Assembly (NCBI GenBank): GCA_035650655.1
Contig: DASRHG010000031.1
Coordinates: 1-64,000 of the forward strand
DNA: 64,000 nucleotides
Direction of reading: 5' to 3'
Source of the DNA: DASRHG01 sp035650655
GTDB taxonomy: Bacteria > Desulfobacterota > Binatia > DP-6
In this document: in pieces, positions 15,661 to 24,602 of the stretch
Position numbering within the stretch: the first letter of the stretch is position 1
How the letters are laid out: each line of letters opens with the position of its first letter
Notes under the pieces: model-generated
The model's input: the letters and a program-made list of their open reading frames with translations, nothing else
What the model was told of the DNA's origin: nothing
The model's database searches: none
Position numbers and translations under genes: made by a program

Positions 15661-16536
15661 GTGCACGACGAGCGAGGGGCGACGGACGGCGGCACGCCCG
15701 CGGGATGTCTCGTCTGCGCCGGGACCCGGCGGCGCCCGCGCTTCCGGAAGGGCGGGCGGGCGTTCGTCGCGTGCGCCGGCTGCGGCTTCACCCGGGTCGA
15801 GCCGCTCCCGTCGCCGGAGGAGCTCGAGCGGCACTACGCGTGGACCTACGAGCAGGGCCCGTACGCCGTCTTCGCCGCCGCGGACCACGTCCGGACGCTC
15901 GTCGCGCGCGCGCGGCTCGCCGCCCTCCGTCCCCTCCTCGGCACCGGTCCCATCCTCGACGTCGGGGCCTCGACGGGAAGCTTCGTCGCGGCCGCGCGCG
16001 CGGCCGGCGTCGCGGCGGAGGGAATCGAGCGCTCGGAGCGCGCCGTGGCGCTCGCGCGCCTCCACGACCTGCCGGTCCGCCTCGCCCGCCTCGAGGACTT
16101 CGCTCCCGCGGCGCCGTACGCCGCGGTCACGGCCTTCGACGTGATCGAGCACCTCCTCGACCCGGGCGTGCTCCTCGCCCGCGCGCGGGCCTGGCTCGCG
16201 CCCGGCGGGACGCTCGCGCTCACGCTCCCCGACGGCCGGAGCGCCGCCGCCCGCCTCCTCGGCCGCGCCTGGTGGTTCTACGCGCCGGACGACCACTTCC
16301 ACTACTTCGACCGGCGCACGATCGTCGTCTTCCTCGCCCGCCACGGCTTCCGCGTCGCGCACGCGACGAGCTGGCGAAAGCCGCTCCCGCTCGCCTACGT
16401 GCTGGCGGCCGGCGCGGCGTTCTACCCGCGGCTCGCACGCGCCGTCGCGCCGGTCGCCGGACTCGCGCGACGGCTCGGCGACCCCGCGCTCCGGCTGCCC
16501 GTCGGCGAGATGCTCGTCGTCGCGCATCCCGCCTGA
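15661..16536 (+). CDS. Class I SAM methyltransferase with N-terminal zinc ribbon
   Basis: A 291-residue protein. The N-terminus has a four-cysteine ribbon (CLVCAG, then CAGCGF) of the kind seen before many sugar C-methyltransferase-like enzymes. A class I methyltransferase core follows: ILDVGASTGSFVAAA, acidic EGIERSE, and FDVIEHLLDPGVLL. A later HFHYFDRRT motif is common in glycan methyltransferases of this type. The GTG start at 15661 precedes the cysteine ribbon; the longer upstream reading overlaps the divergent gene. The zinc-ribbon layout is shared with the 51599 gene, so the two are probably paralogues acting on sugars. The exact acceptor is unknown. Confidence 0.82.
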   Translation: MHDERGATDGGTPAGCLVCAGTRRRPRFRKGGRAFVACAGCGFTRVEPLPSPEELERHYAWTYEQGPYAVFAAADHVRTLVARARLAALRPLLGTGPILDVGASTGSFVAAARAAGVAAEGIERSERAVALARLHDLPVRLARLEDFAPAAPYAAVTAFDVIEHLLDPGVLLARARAWLAPGGTLALTLPDGRSAAARLLGRAWWFYAPDDHFHYFDRRTIVVFLARHGFRVAHATSWRKPLPLAYVLAAGAAFYPRLARAVAPVAGLARRLGDPALRLPVGEMLVVAHPA

Positions 16537-16562
16537 CGCGCGACGCCGTCGGCCGGCGGGAT

Positions 16563-16609
16563 GCGGTCCACGGCGGGCCGGCGCCGCGCCGGCGGACCGC
16601 CTCCGTTTT
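16563..16609 (+). terminator. Hairpin followed by T-rich tail, possible terminator
   Basis: GCGGTCC (16563-16569) pairs with GGACCGC (16594-16600) and encloses a second hairpin of two GCCGGC copies (16577-16582 and 16588-16593). CTCCGTTTT follows. It lies 26 bases after the methyltransferase stop. The short T tract overlaps a -35-like TTGACC, so it could end one unit and begin the next. Confidence 0.35.
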
Positions 16610-16636
16610 GACCGGCGGCGTGCCCCGGCGTAGCGT
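16608..16636 (+). promoter_or_regulatory. Promoter candidate for the membrane protein gene at 16650
   Basis: TTGACC (16608-16613), a 17-base spacer and TAGCGT (16631-16636), then 13 bases to the ATG at 16650. The -35 box matches the sigma-70 consensus at five of six positions. The leader would be only a few bases long. Confidence 0.45.
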
Positions 16637-16649
16637 TGCGCCGCGCCGG

Positions 16650-18023
16650 ATGCCGCGCTCCTGCCTTCGGGTCGCCCTCCTCGTCGCCGCCGGCCTCGCC
16701 GGGCAGCTCGCGCTCCATTTCCTCGCGCCCCACCTCGCCCGCACGTGGAGCTACGCCCACCTCGGGCGCCGCCCCGTCCTGCCCCTCGCGGCCGCCGCGC
16801 TCGTGCTCGCGCTGCCCGCCGGCGGTGCGCTGCTGGCTGCCCGCGCGCCGCTCGCCGCGCGTGCCCCGGCCCCATCGTGGCCGCACGTGCTGGCTCTCGC
16901 CCTCGCGCTCGCGGTCCTCCTCGTCCCGGCGGGTTTCGTCTGGGCGCCGCGCGCCATCTGCATCGACCCCTGGGTCTTCGTGCAGGCGGTCGGCGAGGGG
17001 ACGGCGCGGAACGCGCGCTGGCACCTGACGCTCTGGACCTACGCGCACGCCCGCGCCCTCTTCGCGCCGCACGTCGGCGTCGTCGCCTTCGTCCGCGCGA
17101 CGAACACCGCCGTCGCGGCGCTCGCGCTCGCAGCGCTCGCCGCGGCGGCCGCGCGGCTCGGCGGGACCCGGGGCGAGGTGGCGCTGATCACGCTCCTCGC
17201 CTGGACGGCGTTCGGCGTGGCGCAGCTCGTCCCCGGCTACCTCGACGTCTACCCCGTCGCGCTCGCGCTCGCGGCCCTCTACCTCTGGACCGCGCTCGAC
17301 GCGCTCGCGGGCGCGCGGCACCCCGCCTGGCCGATCGCGATCGCGGCCGTCGGCCCGTTCTGGTACGAGGGCCTCGTCCTGCTCGCGCCCTCGACCCTCG
17401 TCGTCGCCCTCGACGCGCTCCGCCGCCCGCGCGGCGCCGCGCGCCTGGCGGCGGCGGCCGGCGCGGCGCTCCTCGTCGCCGGGCTCGCGACCGTCCCCGG
17501 ATTCGGCGCGCCGTTCGCGTTCGGGGCATTCGTCCGCCAGCTCGGCGCCGACACGCCATGGCCGGCGGGCCTGTCGCCCACGTCGAGCCTCCTGCCCGCG
17601 ACGTACGTCGCGACGCGGGCGCACGCCGCCGAGGTCCTGCACGGGCTCCTGCTCGTCGACGGCGTCGGGGTCTGGCTCGCCGTCGTCCTCGTGCCGTGGG
17701 CGGCGGCGCGCGGCGCGCTCGACGCCCGCGCCGCGCTCCTCGGCCTCGTCGTCGTGCCGTGGCTCGCGTTCGTCGTCGCGATGGACCCCCTGTTCGGGCC
17801 CTACCAGGACTGGGACCTCTTCGCGTGGGGCGCGGCGGCGACGAGCCTCCTCGGCGCCCTCGGGCTCGTCGCGTGGGGGCGCGCCTGTCCGCGCCTCGCG
17901 GGCGCGGTCGCCGGCCTCGCCCTCGCGACCGCCGGCGTCCATCTCCTCGCCCGCCTGAACGCGCTCGACGTCGAGCGCGGGCGGCACGCCGCCGAGTCGC
18001 CGCCCCACGTCCGCGTCCCGTGA
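16650..18023 (+). CDS. Multispanning membrane protein, GT-C-like
   Basis: A 457-residue protein composed mainly of hydrophobic segments (about ten). An acidic residue in an early outer loop (ICIDPWVFVQAVGEG) and an LVPGYLDVYPVALALA segment resemble the topology of GT-C glycosyltransferases, but no named family is certain. Near the C-terminus a VVVPWLAFVVAMDPLFGPY segment recurs, degraded, just downstream (18085-18216), showing that a paralogue once lay next to it. It is followed by an SGNH hydrolase gene. The role is inferred to be transfer of a polyprenyl-linked sugar or another envelope glycan step. Confidence 0.6.
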   Translation: MPRSCLRVALLVAAGLAGQLALHFLAPHLARTWSYAHLGRRPVLPLAAAALVLALPAGGALLAARAPLAARAPAPSWPHVLALALALAVLLVPAGFVWAPRAICIDPWVFVQAVGEGTARNARWHLTLWTYAHARALFAPHVGVVAFVRATNTAVAALALAALAAAAARLGGTRGEVALITLLAWTAFGVAQLVPGYLDVYPVALALAALYLWTALDALAGARHPAWPIAIAAVGPFWYEGLVLLAPSTLVVALDALRRPRGAARLAAAAGAALLVAGLATVPGFGAPFAFGAFVRQLGADTPWPAGLSPTSSLLPATYVATRAHAAEVLHGLLLVDGVGVWLAVVLVPWAAARGALDARAALLGLVVVPWLAFVVAMDPLFGPYQDWDLFAWGAAATSLLGALGLVAWGRACPRLAGAVAGLALATAGVHLLARLNALDVERGRHAAESPPHVRVP

Positions 18024-18084
18024 GGGCGCCGCGCGCTCCCGCGGGCGGGCGCGCGCGTCTCCTGCGCCGCGGCGTGCGGGCGAG

Positions 18085-18216
18085 CGCAGTGCGCCGCTCG
18101 ACCGGCGTGCCGCCCTGCTTGCGCCGGTCGTCGCCCCGTGGCTCACGTGGGTCGGCACGATGGATCCGCCTTTCGGTCCCCACCTCCTCGCGCACCCGAA
18201 CGCGCACGCGCCGTGA
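18085..18216 (+). pseudogene. 3' remnant of a second copy of the 16650 membrane protein gene
   Basis: Read from 18085 to a TGA at 18214-18216, this stretch encodes LDRRAALLAPVVAPWLTWV followed by GTMDPPFGP, closely matching LDARAALLGLVVVPWLAFV and VAMDPLFGP near the end of the intact neighbour. It lies in a different frame and has no start. After the match the sequence diverges into a short tail. Its stop overlaps the GTG of the following SGNH gene (GTGA), the usual coupling arrangement here, so the lost gene was probably once translationally coupled to the SGNH gene. Confidence 0.72.
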
Positions 18217-19298
18217 GGCGGCCCGCGGCCACCGCGGCGCTCTTCGCTGCCGCGCTCCTCGTCGCGTTGGGCATCGTCGAAGGCCTCCTCCGCGTACTGC
18301 CGCCCCGCGCCGGCGAGCTTCGTGGGCTGCACGAGCCCCGCCCCGACAAGCCCTGGCTCTACGGCGCGCGGCCGAACGCGCAGGCGCGCCTCGCCGGCGC
18401 GCTCGACGTCCGCTACGCGATCAACGCCGACGGCTTCCGCGGCCCTCGCGTCGCCCGCCCGAAGCCGCCCGGCACCTTCCGGATCGTCGTCCTCGGCGAC
18501 TCCGTCGCATTCGGGTACGGGGTCGCGGAGCCCGACGCCTTCCCGCGCGTCCTCGAGCGCGCGCTCGCGCCGCGCGCGACCCGTCCCATCGAGGTCGCGA
18601 ACCTGAGCGTCAGCGGGTACAACCCCTACACCGAGGCCGCGCTCTTCGCCGACGTCGGGGCGAGCTACGAGCCGGACCTCGTGCTCGTCCAGTTCTGCGT
18701 GAACGATCTCGCCGATCCGACGCTCCACTTCGACGCCTCGACGCTCCTCGGCGTCGGCGCGATCCCGGACGCCGCGTTCCCAGACCCGCCCGCGCGCCGG
18801 GCGCCGCCTCACGCGCCGTCGCGCCTCGCGCTCGCCTGCCGACGGCTCCGGACGTGCGCGCTCCTCGCCGACGCCCTCGCGGCCGCGATGGAGCGCCGGC
18901 CGGGGAGCGGCGAGCTCGCGGCCGCCCTGCGATCGAGCGACCCCGCCTCGCCCACGCAGCTCGCATGGCTCCGCGCCCGCTACGCGGAGATCCTCGCGGC
19001 GGCGTGGCCCGTCCCGCTCGTCGTCGCCGCCTTCCCGTACGCGACCGAGCTCGCGCCCGGGGCGCCGGCCCGACTCCAGGCGCAGCTCGTCGCGCTCGGA
19101 GACGACGCGGGCTGGACGACCGTCGACCTGCTTCCGGCGTTCCGCCGCGCCGCGGAGGCCGGCGGCGCGCCCCTCTTCCTCGACGTCTGGCACCCGTCCC
19201 GGGCGGGCCACCGGGTCGCCGGCGAGGCCCTCGCGGCTCAGCTCTCGTGCCGCGGCCTCGTCCCGGTGCCGGCCGACGGGCCCGACTGCGGCCCGTGA
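18213..19298 (+). CDS. SGNH/GDSL hydrolase with N-terminal anchor
   Basis: A 361-residue protein. The first 25 residues form an arginine-led hydrophobic signal anchor. The SGNH blocks are complete: GDSVAFG (Ser97), a glycine in SVSGYNPY, Asn in FCVNDLAD, and the Asp324/His327 pair in DVWHPSRAGH. It should act in the periplasm as an esterase or O-acetyltransferase-type enzyme on a glycan. The GTG at 18213 overlaps the stop of the upstream remnant; the longer reading to 18138 would add an uncharged leader before the anchor. The gene converges with and overlaps the 19238 gene by 61 bases. Confidence 0.8.
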   Translation: MRRPAATAALFAAALLVALGIVEGLLRVLPPRAGELRGLHEPRPDKPWLYGARPNAQARLAGALDVRYAINADGFRGPRVARPKPPGTFRIVVLGDSVAFGYGVAEPDAFPRVLERALAPRATRPIEVANLSVSGYNPYTEAALFADVGASYEPDLVLVQFCVNDLADPTLHFDASTLLGVGAIPDAAFPDPPARRAPPHAPSRLALACRRLRTCALLADALAAAMERRPGSGELAAALRSSDPASPTQLAWLRARYAEILAAAWPVPLVVAAFPYATELAPGAPARLQAQLVALGDDAGWTTVDLLPAFRRAAEAGGAPLFLDVWHPSRAGHRVAGEALAAQLSCRGLVPVPADGPDCGP

Positions 19299-21730
19299 GC
19301 GGCCGCCGCGAGACGCGCGCGGACCGTCTCCGGGTCGAGGCCCGTCGCGTCGACGTGCACGAGGTGCGGAAAGACCGGCCGCTCGAAGGTCGCCATTCGC
19401 CCGATCTTCCGGAGGAAGACCGCGAGGCCCACGTCGACGCGGCTGTCCGGCATCATGAGGTCCGTGAGCCACCCGTTCGTGGTGGCGTTTGCGAAGCCGA
19501 AGAACGAATCGAGCGAGCGCGGCACGGTGAAGTCGAGGCGCGTGCGATCGTCGGTGACCACCGGCCCCGGGCCGGCGAATTCCCGCACCTCGTCGCCGCC
19601 GCGGACGAAGTGCACGAGGAACGCGAACGGGTCGCCGACGCCGATCGACGCGAGGTCCGCGGCGATCCGCGGGTCGGCGAACTTCCGTATGAGGAGCGCG
19701 AGGTCGGGCGGCGCGGGGTCGAGGCTGCCGTTCACGACCCAGGAGTACCGGAACGGCCCGTGCCAGATCGTCACGTGGGGAAACACCTCCGCGACCGTGC
19801 GGACGAGGAGCCGGAGATCGTCTTCCGGCGTCATGACGACGTTCACCCAGATGCTGAAGATGCCGCCCGGGCGCAGGTGGTCGCGCGCGAGCGCGTAGAA
19901 CTCGCGCGTGTACAGGTTGACGACCCCCGCCGTGTGCAGCTCGGGCGGATCGAGGCGGATCACGTCCCACCGGTCGGCGCTCGTCAGGAGGAAGTTCCGG
20001 CCGTCGGTGATCGTCAGATGGACGCGCGGGTCGGCGAGCGGGTCCCGGTTCGTCGAGGCGAAGAACGGCGCCGCGGCGACCACCCCGGGCGACAGCTCGA
20101 CGGCGTCGACGCGCGTCACCGGATGCTGGAGGATCGACGAGAGGCTGTTGCCCACCCCGAAGCAGATGCTGAGCACGCGCTCGGGGTGAGGATGAAGGAG
20201 GAGCGGGATCTCCGCATACATCCGGTCCTCGCGCACCGAGAACGTTCCGGCGGTGCCACGGCCGTCGCCGTAGCGGATCATCCGCTCGCCGCGCGCGTCC
20301 TGGGTGACCATGACGGTGTCGGTCACCTCCTCGCGATAGAAGAGGACGCGGCCGAACCGCCGGACGAACGTCGCGCGGAACACGTCGGCCGGCAGCCCGG
20401 CGGCCATGACGACCGCGGCGGCGCCCGCGGCGGCGGCGACGGCGCGGCCGGCCGGGCGGCGGGTCGCGAGCGCGAGGCCGGCGCCGAGCGCGAGGTTCGT
20501 CCCCGCGAGGGCGAGGAAGCTGCCGCGCATGCCGAGCGCCGGCAGGAGCCCGAAGCCGACGACGACGGCGCCGGCGATCGCGCCCAACGTGTTCGCCGTG
20601 TACGCGGCGCCGACGCGAGCGCCGAGGGCCTCGAAGCGGTCCACGACGGCGCGGGCCACGAGCGGGAACGTCGCCCCGAAGAGGACCGTGGTGACGAGGA
20701 GCGTCGCCGCCGCCTCGGCGAAGATCACGGCGACGACGCGCGCCCACGAGCCGAGCCCGCCGAGCGCCGCCGCGGCGGCCGGCACGAGTCGATCGAAGTG
20801 CGCGTAGAGCGGCAGGGCCGCGGCGACGCTCGCGCCGATCGCCGCCTCGACGAGGCCGAGCGAGAGGACGGGATCCCCCACGCGCCCGGCGACGCGCGCG
20901 GCGACCGCGCTGCCGGCGGCGAGGCCGAAGAGGAACACGGCCAGCATCGCGGTGTACGCGTACGTCGAGTTGTGGGTGAACGGCACGAGCGCCCGCGTCC
21001 AGAGCACCTCGTACCCGAGCGCGGTGAAACCGGAGAGTGCGAAGGCCGCGCAGAGGAGCGCGACGCCTCTCCCCGGGCGCGCGGGGCGGGTCGTCGGCCG
21101 CGCCGCCACCGGCGCCTCCCGCCGCCCGAGAAGGAGGGCCGCGACGCCGACGGCGAGGCCGAGCGCCGCCGCGGCGGCGTTCGTCGCGTGCAGACCGAGC
21201 GCCGGGACGAGGACGAATCCCGCCAGGAGGCACCCCGCGACCGCGCCGAACGTGTTCGCCGCATAGAGCGCGCCCGTCCCGCGCGCCACGGCCGCCTGCT
21301 CGGCGATCGCCGCACGCGCGAGGAGCGGCAGCGTCGCACCCATGAGCGTGCACGGGAGGAGGAGGACGGTCGCAGCGAGCGCGAAGCGTGCCACGGTGAA
21401 GGTCGCGCCGGCCCCGCCGAGCTGCTCGTGGAGCCAGACGTACGCCGGCGCGATCCGATCGAGGGCGGCGATCGTGCCGAGGGCGGTGAGCCCGAGCGCG
21501 AGCTCGACGGCGCCGTAGGCGGCGAGCGGCCGGCGGACGCGGTCGGCGATCCGCCCCGCGAGCGCCGCGCCGAGCGCGAGGCCCGTCATGAACGCGCAGA
21601 GGACGATCGTCACCGCGTAGACGGTCACCGAGAAGGTGAGCGACAGCAGGCGCATCCACACGACCTCGTACACGAGGCCTGCGGCCCCCGACGCGACGAA
21701 GAGCGCCAGCAGGAGCGAGGCGGGCGTCAG
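19238..21730 (-). CDS. Fused MFS-type/spermidine synthase-like membrane protein
   Basis: About 830 residues. The N-terminal two-thirds holds two repeats of membrane segments with the family hallmarks GLVYEVVWMRLL and a second LGYEVLWTRALVPF. The C-terminal third is a spermidine synthase-like Rossmann domain: ICFGVGNSLSSIL, VDAVELSPG, TDGRNFLL and LYTREFYALARDHLRPGG. Such membrane-fused proteins are widespread but mostly uncharacterised; aminopropyl or methyl transfer is possible. No ATG, GTG or TTG lies close to the family N-terminus. The best candidate is a CTG at 21730-21728 overlapping the stop of the upstream radical-SAM gene; the alternative is an in-frame GTG about 30 codons upstream inside that gene. 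The 3' end overlaps the SGNH gene. Confidence 0.75.
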   Translation of the reverse strand: MTPASLLLALFVASGAAGLVYEVVWMRLLSLTFSVTVYAVTIVLCAFMTGLALGAALAGRIADRVRRPLAAYGAVELALGLTALGTIAALDRIAPAYVWLHEQLGGAGATFTVARFALAATVLLLPCTLMGATLPLLARAAIAEQAAVARGTGALYAANTFGAVAGCLLAGFVLVPALGLHATNAAAAALGLAVGVAALLLGRREAPVAARPTTRPARPGRGVALLCAAFALSGFTALGYEVLWTRALVPFTHNSTYAYTAMLAVFLFGLAAGSAVAARVAGRVGDPVLSLGLVEAAIGASVAAALPLYAHFDRLVPAAAAALGGLGSWARVVAVIFAEAAATLLVTTVLFGATFPLVARAVVDRFEALGARVGAAYTANTLGAIAGAVVVGFGLLPALGMRGSFLALAGTNLALGAGLALATRRPAGRAVAAAAGAAAVVMAAGLPADVFRATFVRRFGRVLFYREEVTDTVMVTQDARGERMIRYGDGRGTAGTFSVREDRMYAEIPLLLHPHPERVLSICFGVGNSLSSILQHPVTRVDAVELSPGVVAAAPFFASTNRDPLADPRVHLTITDGRNFLLTSADRWDVIRLDPPELHTAGVVNLYTREFYALARDHLRPGGIFSIWVNVVMTPEDDLRLLVRTVAEVFPHVTIWHGPFRYSWVVNGSLDPAPPDLALLIRKFADPRIAADLASIGVGDPFAFLVHFVRGGDEVREFAGPGPVVTDDRTRLDFTVPRSLDSFFGFANATTNGWLTDLMMPDSRVDVGLAVFLRKIGRMATFERPVFPHLVHVDATGLDPETVRARLAAAAHGPQSGPSAGTGTRPRHES

Positions 21731-23238
21731 GCGGCGTCGGCCGTGTGCACGGCGGGTGCGGGCAGCGTGCGCGGCGTCCCGCGCCCGCGCAGCGCCTTCC
21801 ACGCCATGCGCAGCGTCACCCTGATCCCCTCGACGCCGAGAAACGGGAAGGTGAGCGGGATCAGGCAGACGTAGAGGAAGAGGGCGAGGCGCTTCATCCG
21901 ACGCTCGATGATCCAGCGCAGCAGCGGCTTCACGGCCTCGGGCGCGCGCGCGTAGACGGGCGTCACCTTCGCGAGCGTCTCGGCGAGCTCCTTGTGCGGG
22001 TGCTTCAGGATCGACTCGTGATGGTACCCCGAGATGCCGCGGCGGACCTTCTCCTCGCCCTCCGCGTCGAGGTAGCCCATCTCGACGGCCCGCTGGTAGA
22101 GCTTCGTCTTGGGGAACGGGTAGAAGATGTACGCCGAGCACTGCGTCGGCCGGATCTGGTCGACCATGCGGAGGGTCTTCAGCATCTGCGCGGGCGTCTC
22201 GCCCGGGTTCCCGTAGATGCAGGACACCTGGAGCCCGATCCCCGCGTCCTTGATGAGCTGGGCCGAGCGGAAGATCAGCTCGTCGGACATCGGCCGCTCC
22301 ATGTAGTAGCGACGGATGTCGGGGTCGCCCGAGTCGACGCCCATGAAGATCGTGGCGCAGTTCGCCGCCTTCATCGCCTTCACGAGGCGCGGCTTGATCG
22401 TCGTCGGGTAGCCGAAGCAGTACCAGGGGAGGTTCACCTCCTTCCGGTACACCTCGCAGAACTCCTCCACCCAGTGGGGATTGGTCGTGAAGTTGTCGTC
22501 GTGGATGGAGACGAACTTGACGTCGTAGCGCGCGAGGTTCTGCTTGAACTCGGCGATGACGTTCGGGATCGAGCGCTTGCGGAGGAAGTCGCCCTTCCCC
22601 GCGAAGATCTCCCGCTGATAGTGGATGTTGCAGAACGTGCACTTGAAGGGGCAGCCCCGGCCCGTGAAGATCTCGAGGTTGTCACGGAAGCAGCCGTACT
22701 CCCACCAGAGCTGCTTCTCGGGGAACGGGAACCGGTCGAGGTCGTTCTCGAGCTCCCCCATGTCGTTCCGGTGGACGACGCCGTCCTTCTTCACCCAGAT
22801 GCCGGGGATGTCGGTGTAGTCCGCGCCGCGCTCCATCCGCGTGACCAGCTCGAGGAGGGCGATCTCCCCTTCCCCGATGCACGCCATGTCGACGTGCGGG
22901 TTCTCGAGGATGTAGTCGGCCAGCGCCTGCGCGTGGTGTCCGCCGACGATGATCGGCTTCCCGAGCCGCTGCTTCAGCTTCTCGGCCATCTTCGAGGCGA
23001 ACGGCCAGAGGTTCGTGAGCGAGCCCATCGCGATCAGGTCGGGGTTGAAGGCGACGGCGCGCTCGAGGAGCGCCTCGTGGCGGTTGAGCCACGCGAGGTG
23101 CGGCGCCTTCAGGAAGAGGTTGTCGTCGAGGCCCGGGTCGAAGATGAGGTCGATCTCGTGGCCGTGGTGCTTGAGCATCGACATGAGGTAGCCGATGCCG
23201 AGGTTCTCGATGCCCCGGTAGTAGAAGAGAACCCGCAC
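21727..23238 (-). CDS. B12-binding radical SAM protein
   Basis: A 503-residue protein. Residues about 1-150 form a cobalamin-binding Rossmann domain (VRVLFYYRGIENLG, then GKPIIVGGHHAQ). The radical-SAM core follows with the cluster motif CPFKCTFC inside the GRGCPFKCTFCNIHYQ block and SIHDDNF. The C-terminus has a hydrophobic stretch (LALFLYVCLIPLTFPFLG), so it is probably membrane-associated. Class B enzymes like this methylate unreactive carbons or rearrange lipids and cofactors; no specific product can be named. I chose GTG at 23238, directly before the B12 domain. It is immediately upstream of and overlapping the fused spermidine synthase-like gene, suggesting joint action. Confidence 0.85.
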   Translation of the reverse strand: MRVLFYYRGIENLGIGYLMSMLKHHGHEIDLIFDPGLDDNLFLKAPHLAWLNRHEALLERAVAFNPDLIAMGSLTNLWPFASKMAEKLKQRLGKPIIVGGHHAQALADYILENPHVDMACIGEGEIALLELVTRMERGADYTDIPGIWVKKDGVVHRNDMGELENDLDRFPFPEKQLWWEYGCFRDNLEIFTGRGCPFKCTFCNIHYQREIFAGKGDFLRKRSIPNVIAEFKQNLARYDVKFVSIHDDNFTTNPHWVEEFCEVYRKEVNLPWYCFGYPTTIKPRLVKAMKAANCATIFMGVDSGDPDIRRYYMERPMSDELIFRSAQLIKDAGIGLQVSCIYGNPGETPAQMLKTLRMVDQIRPTQCSAYIFYPFPKTKLYQRAVEMGYLDAEGEEKVRRGISGYHHESILKHPHKELAETLAKVTPVYARAPEAVKPLLRWIIERRMKRLALFLYVCLIPLTFPFLGVEGIRVTLRMAWKALRGRGTPRTLPAPAVHTADAA

Positions 23239-23300
23239 GCGCCCGAGGATCGTCGGGCGCTCCTCCGCTGTCAAGCCGGCGGGCGCGACGCCGTCATTCG

Positions 23301-24332
23301 CTACTGCATGGGCCGTGTGGGCGCGGGGGCGGCGCGCCAGCGCGCCCGGTCGAGGGCGAGGAGGGCCGCGAGCTGCTCGCCGAGGAAGACGAAGCCGACG
23401 CCGCCCGCGAGGAGGATCGCCGTGTAGAGCCAGAGATCGAGCCGCTGGTAGAGCCCCGGGAGCCCGAAGGCGTAGACGAACGCGTTGTGGGTGATCAGCT
23501 GCCCGATGTAGACCCCGTAGGAGCTCTGGCCGAGCCATTCGAGCGCGCCGCCGAGGAGCGGGACGCGGGCGAGCGGGAGCGCCGCGACCAGGAGGAGCGT
23601 CGTGAGCGGGAGGTCCTCGAGCCGCTCGGCGTACGCCGCGAGCCCCCCGATCGGGACGCCCCGCTGGAGCGCGACGAGCACGACCACGAGGACGGCCGAC
23701 GCGACGGCCGTCCGTACGCCGAGCCGCCCGACGACCGGCGCGAGCATCATCCCGAACACGACGTGGACGAAGAACCGCGGCGCGAGCACGATGTAGCCGA
23801 AGTAGCCGAGCGGCCCCATGAGCCGGAGCGCGAGCCCGGTGAGCACGAGCGTCGAGGCGAGCCCCGCCGCGAGGAGCGGCGCGCGGCCGACCCGCGCCGC
23901 CGCCACGTGCAGGAGCGGGAACGCGACGACGAGCTGGATGACGAGCGTGATGAACCACCCCGTGCCGATCGAGCGCATCCACCCGAGCGCGTGCAGCACG
24001 AGAAGGCGCGCCGAGAGCGTGACGTCCGGCGGCCGGAACCACAGGACGAGCGCCCACCACACGGGGATCATCGCCCACATGGGGACGAGGATCCGGCGCG
24101 CCCGGCCGCGGAACCACGCGCCGAGGGCCTCGGGGAAGGCGCGCCGGCGCCACCAGAGCTCCGAGTTGAGGCCGAAGAGGACGAGGAAGACCGGGACGGC
24201 GTGGTTCACGAGGTAGACGAAGACGGGCGTCTCCATCCCGAGCGCGGCCGAGTGGATGAAGAGGACCCACACGATCGCGATCCCCTTCACCACGTCGATC
24301 GCGACGTAGCGCGGCTGCGCGGCGGACGGCAC
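23301..24332 (-). CDS. Acyltransferase 3 family membrane protein
   Basis: A 343-residue protein with about ten membrane segments. It begins with the family pattern PRYVAIDVVKGIAIVWVLFIH, in which the final His is the conserved acyl-transfer residue, then GLNSELWWRRR (arginine motif) and a C-terminal SYGVYIGQLI block. This family O-acylates sugars of LPS, capsule or exported glycans. The GTG at 24332 is preferred over a TTG 39 bases upstream because TTGCGG and TACGCG (24371-24343) with a 17-base spacer form a promoter-like pair ending 10 bases before it. It is divergent from the GT9 gene, with a repeat copy in the gap. Confidence 0.85.
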   Translation of the reverse strand: MPSAAQPRYVAIDVVKGIAIVWVLFIHSAALGMETPVFVYLVNHAVPVFLVLFGLNSELWWRRRAFPEALGAWFRGRARRILVPMWAMIPVWWALVLWFRPPDVTLSARLLVLHALGWMRSIGTGWFITLVIQLVVAFPLLHVAAARVGRAPLLAAGLASTLVLTGLALRLMGPLGYFGYIVLAPRFFVHVVFGMMLAPVVGRLGVRTAVASAVLVVVLVALQRGVPIGGLAAYAERLEDLPLTTLLLVAALPLARVPLLGGALEWLGQSSYGVYIGQLITHNAFVYAFGLPGLYQRLDLWLYTAILLAGGVGFVFLGEQLAALLALDRARWRAAPAPTRPMQ

Positions 24333-24398
24333 GGCTCGCGCCCGCGTACCCCACGGCCCGCGGGCCCGCAACCGTCCGGGCGTGTGGGTAGTGGGTCA

Positions 24399-24540
24399 GT
24401 TTGCGGGTCGTAGCGCATCGCGGGGGAGCGCGGGGGCGACAAGGCGCCCGGCGCCCTCCGCCTATGGCTCCGTACGGCGCCGGGCTCTCGCCCCCGCGAG
24501 GGCTCCCCCGCGGCCGGGTCGGTGCCGCGCGCGCACGCCG
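24399..24540 (+). repeat. Intergenic palindromic repeat, copy 1
   Basis: The element begins with GTTTGCGGGTCG and contains two long imperfect inverted arms: 24421-24455 and 24476-24510, each with a CGGGGGAGC-type block and a GGCGCC core, around a 20-base loop. After the right arm comes GCGGCCGGGTCGGTGC and a CGCGCGCA tail. The centre and right half are nearly identical to copy 2 (44840-44984), and the right half also matches copy 3 (29799-29876). It lies in the divergent gap between the acyltransferase and GT9 genes. It encodes no protein and could form a strong hairpin. Confidence 0.88.
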
Positions 24541-24602
24541 GCCCACACGCCCGCGCGGCGTCGCGTTCGTGGGGGGCGCGTGGTAGCGTCGCGCGTCGGT
24601 CC

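Noticed and set aside
14199..21874. Very long open frames over 14199-18023 (plus, codons before 16650), 16422-21659 (minus) and 16745-21874 (plus)
   Set aside because: They cross several recognised genes in other frames and have low-complexity Arg/Ala/Glu composition; only the part from 16650 in the first of them has real membrane-protein character.
19238..22642. Extended reading of the spermidine synthase-like gene back to 22642
   Set aside because: The extension is antisense-like low-complexity sequence inside the radical-SAM gene; family similarity starts just after 21730.
24372..24602. Small open frames inside the repeat-containing gap before the GT9 gene
   Set aside because: They translate palindromic repeat sequence and are not shared with other copies as conserved protein.
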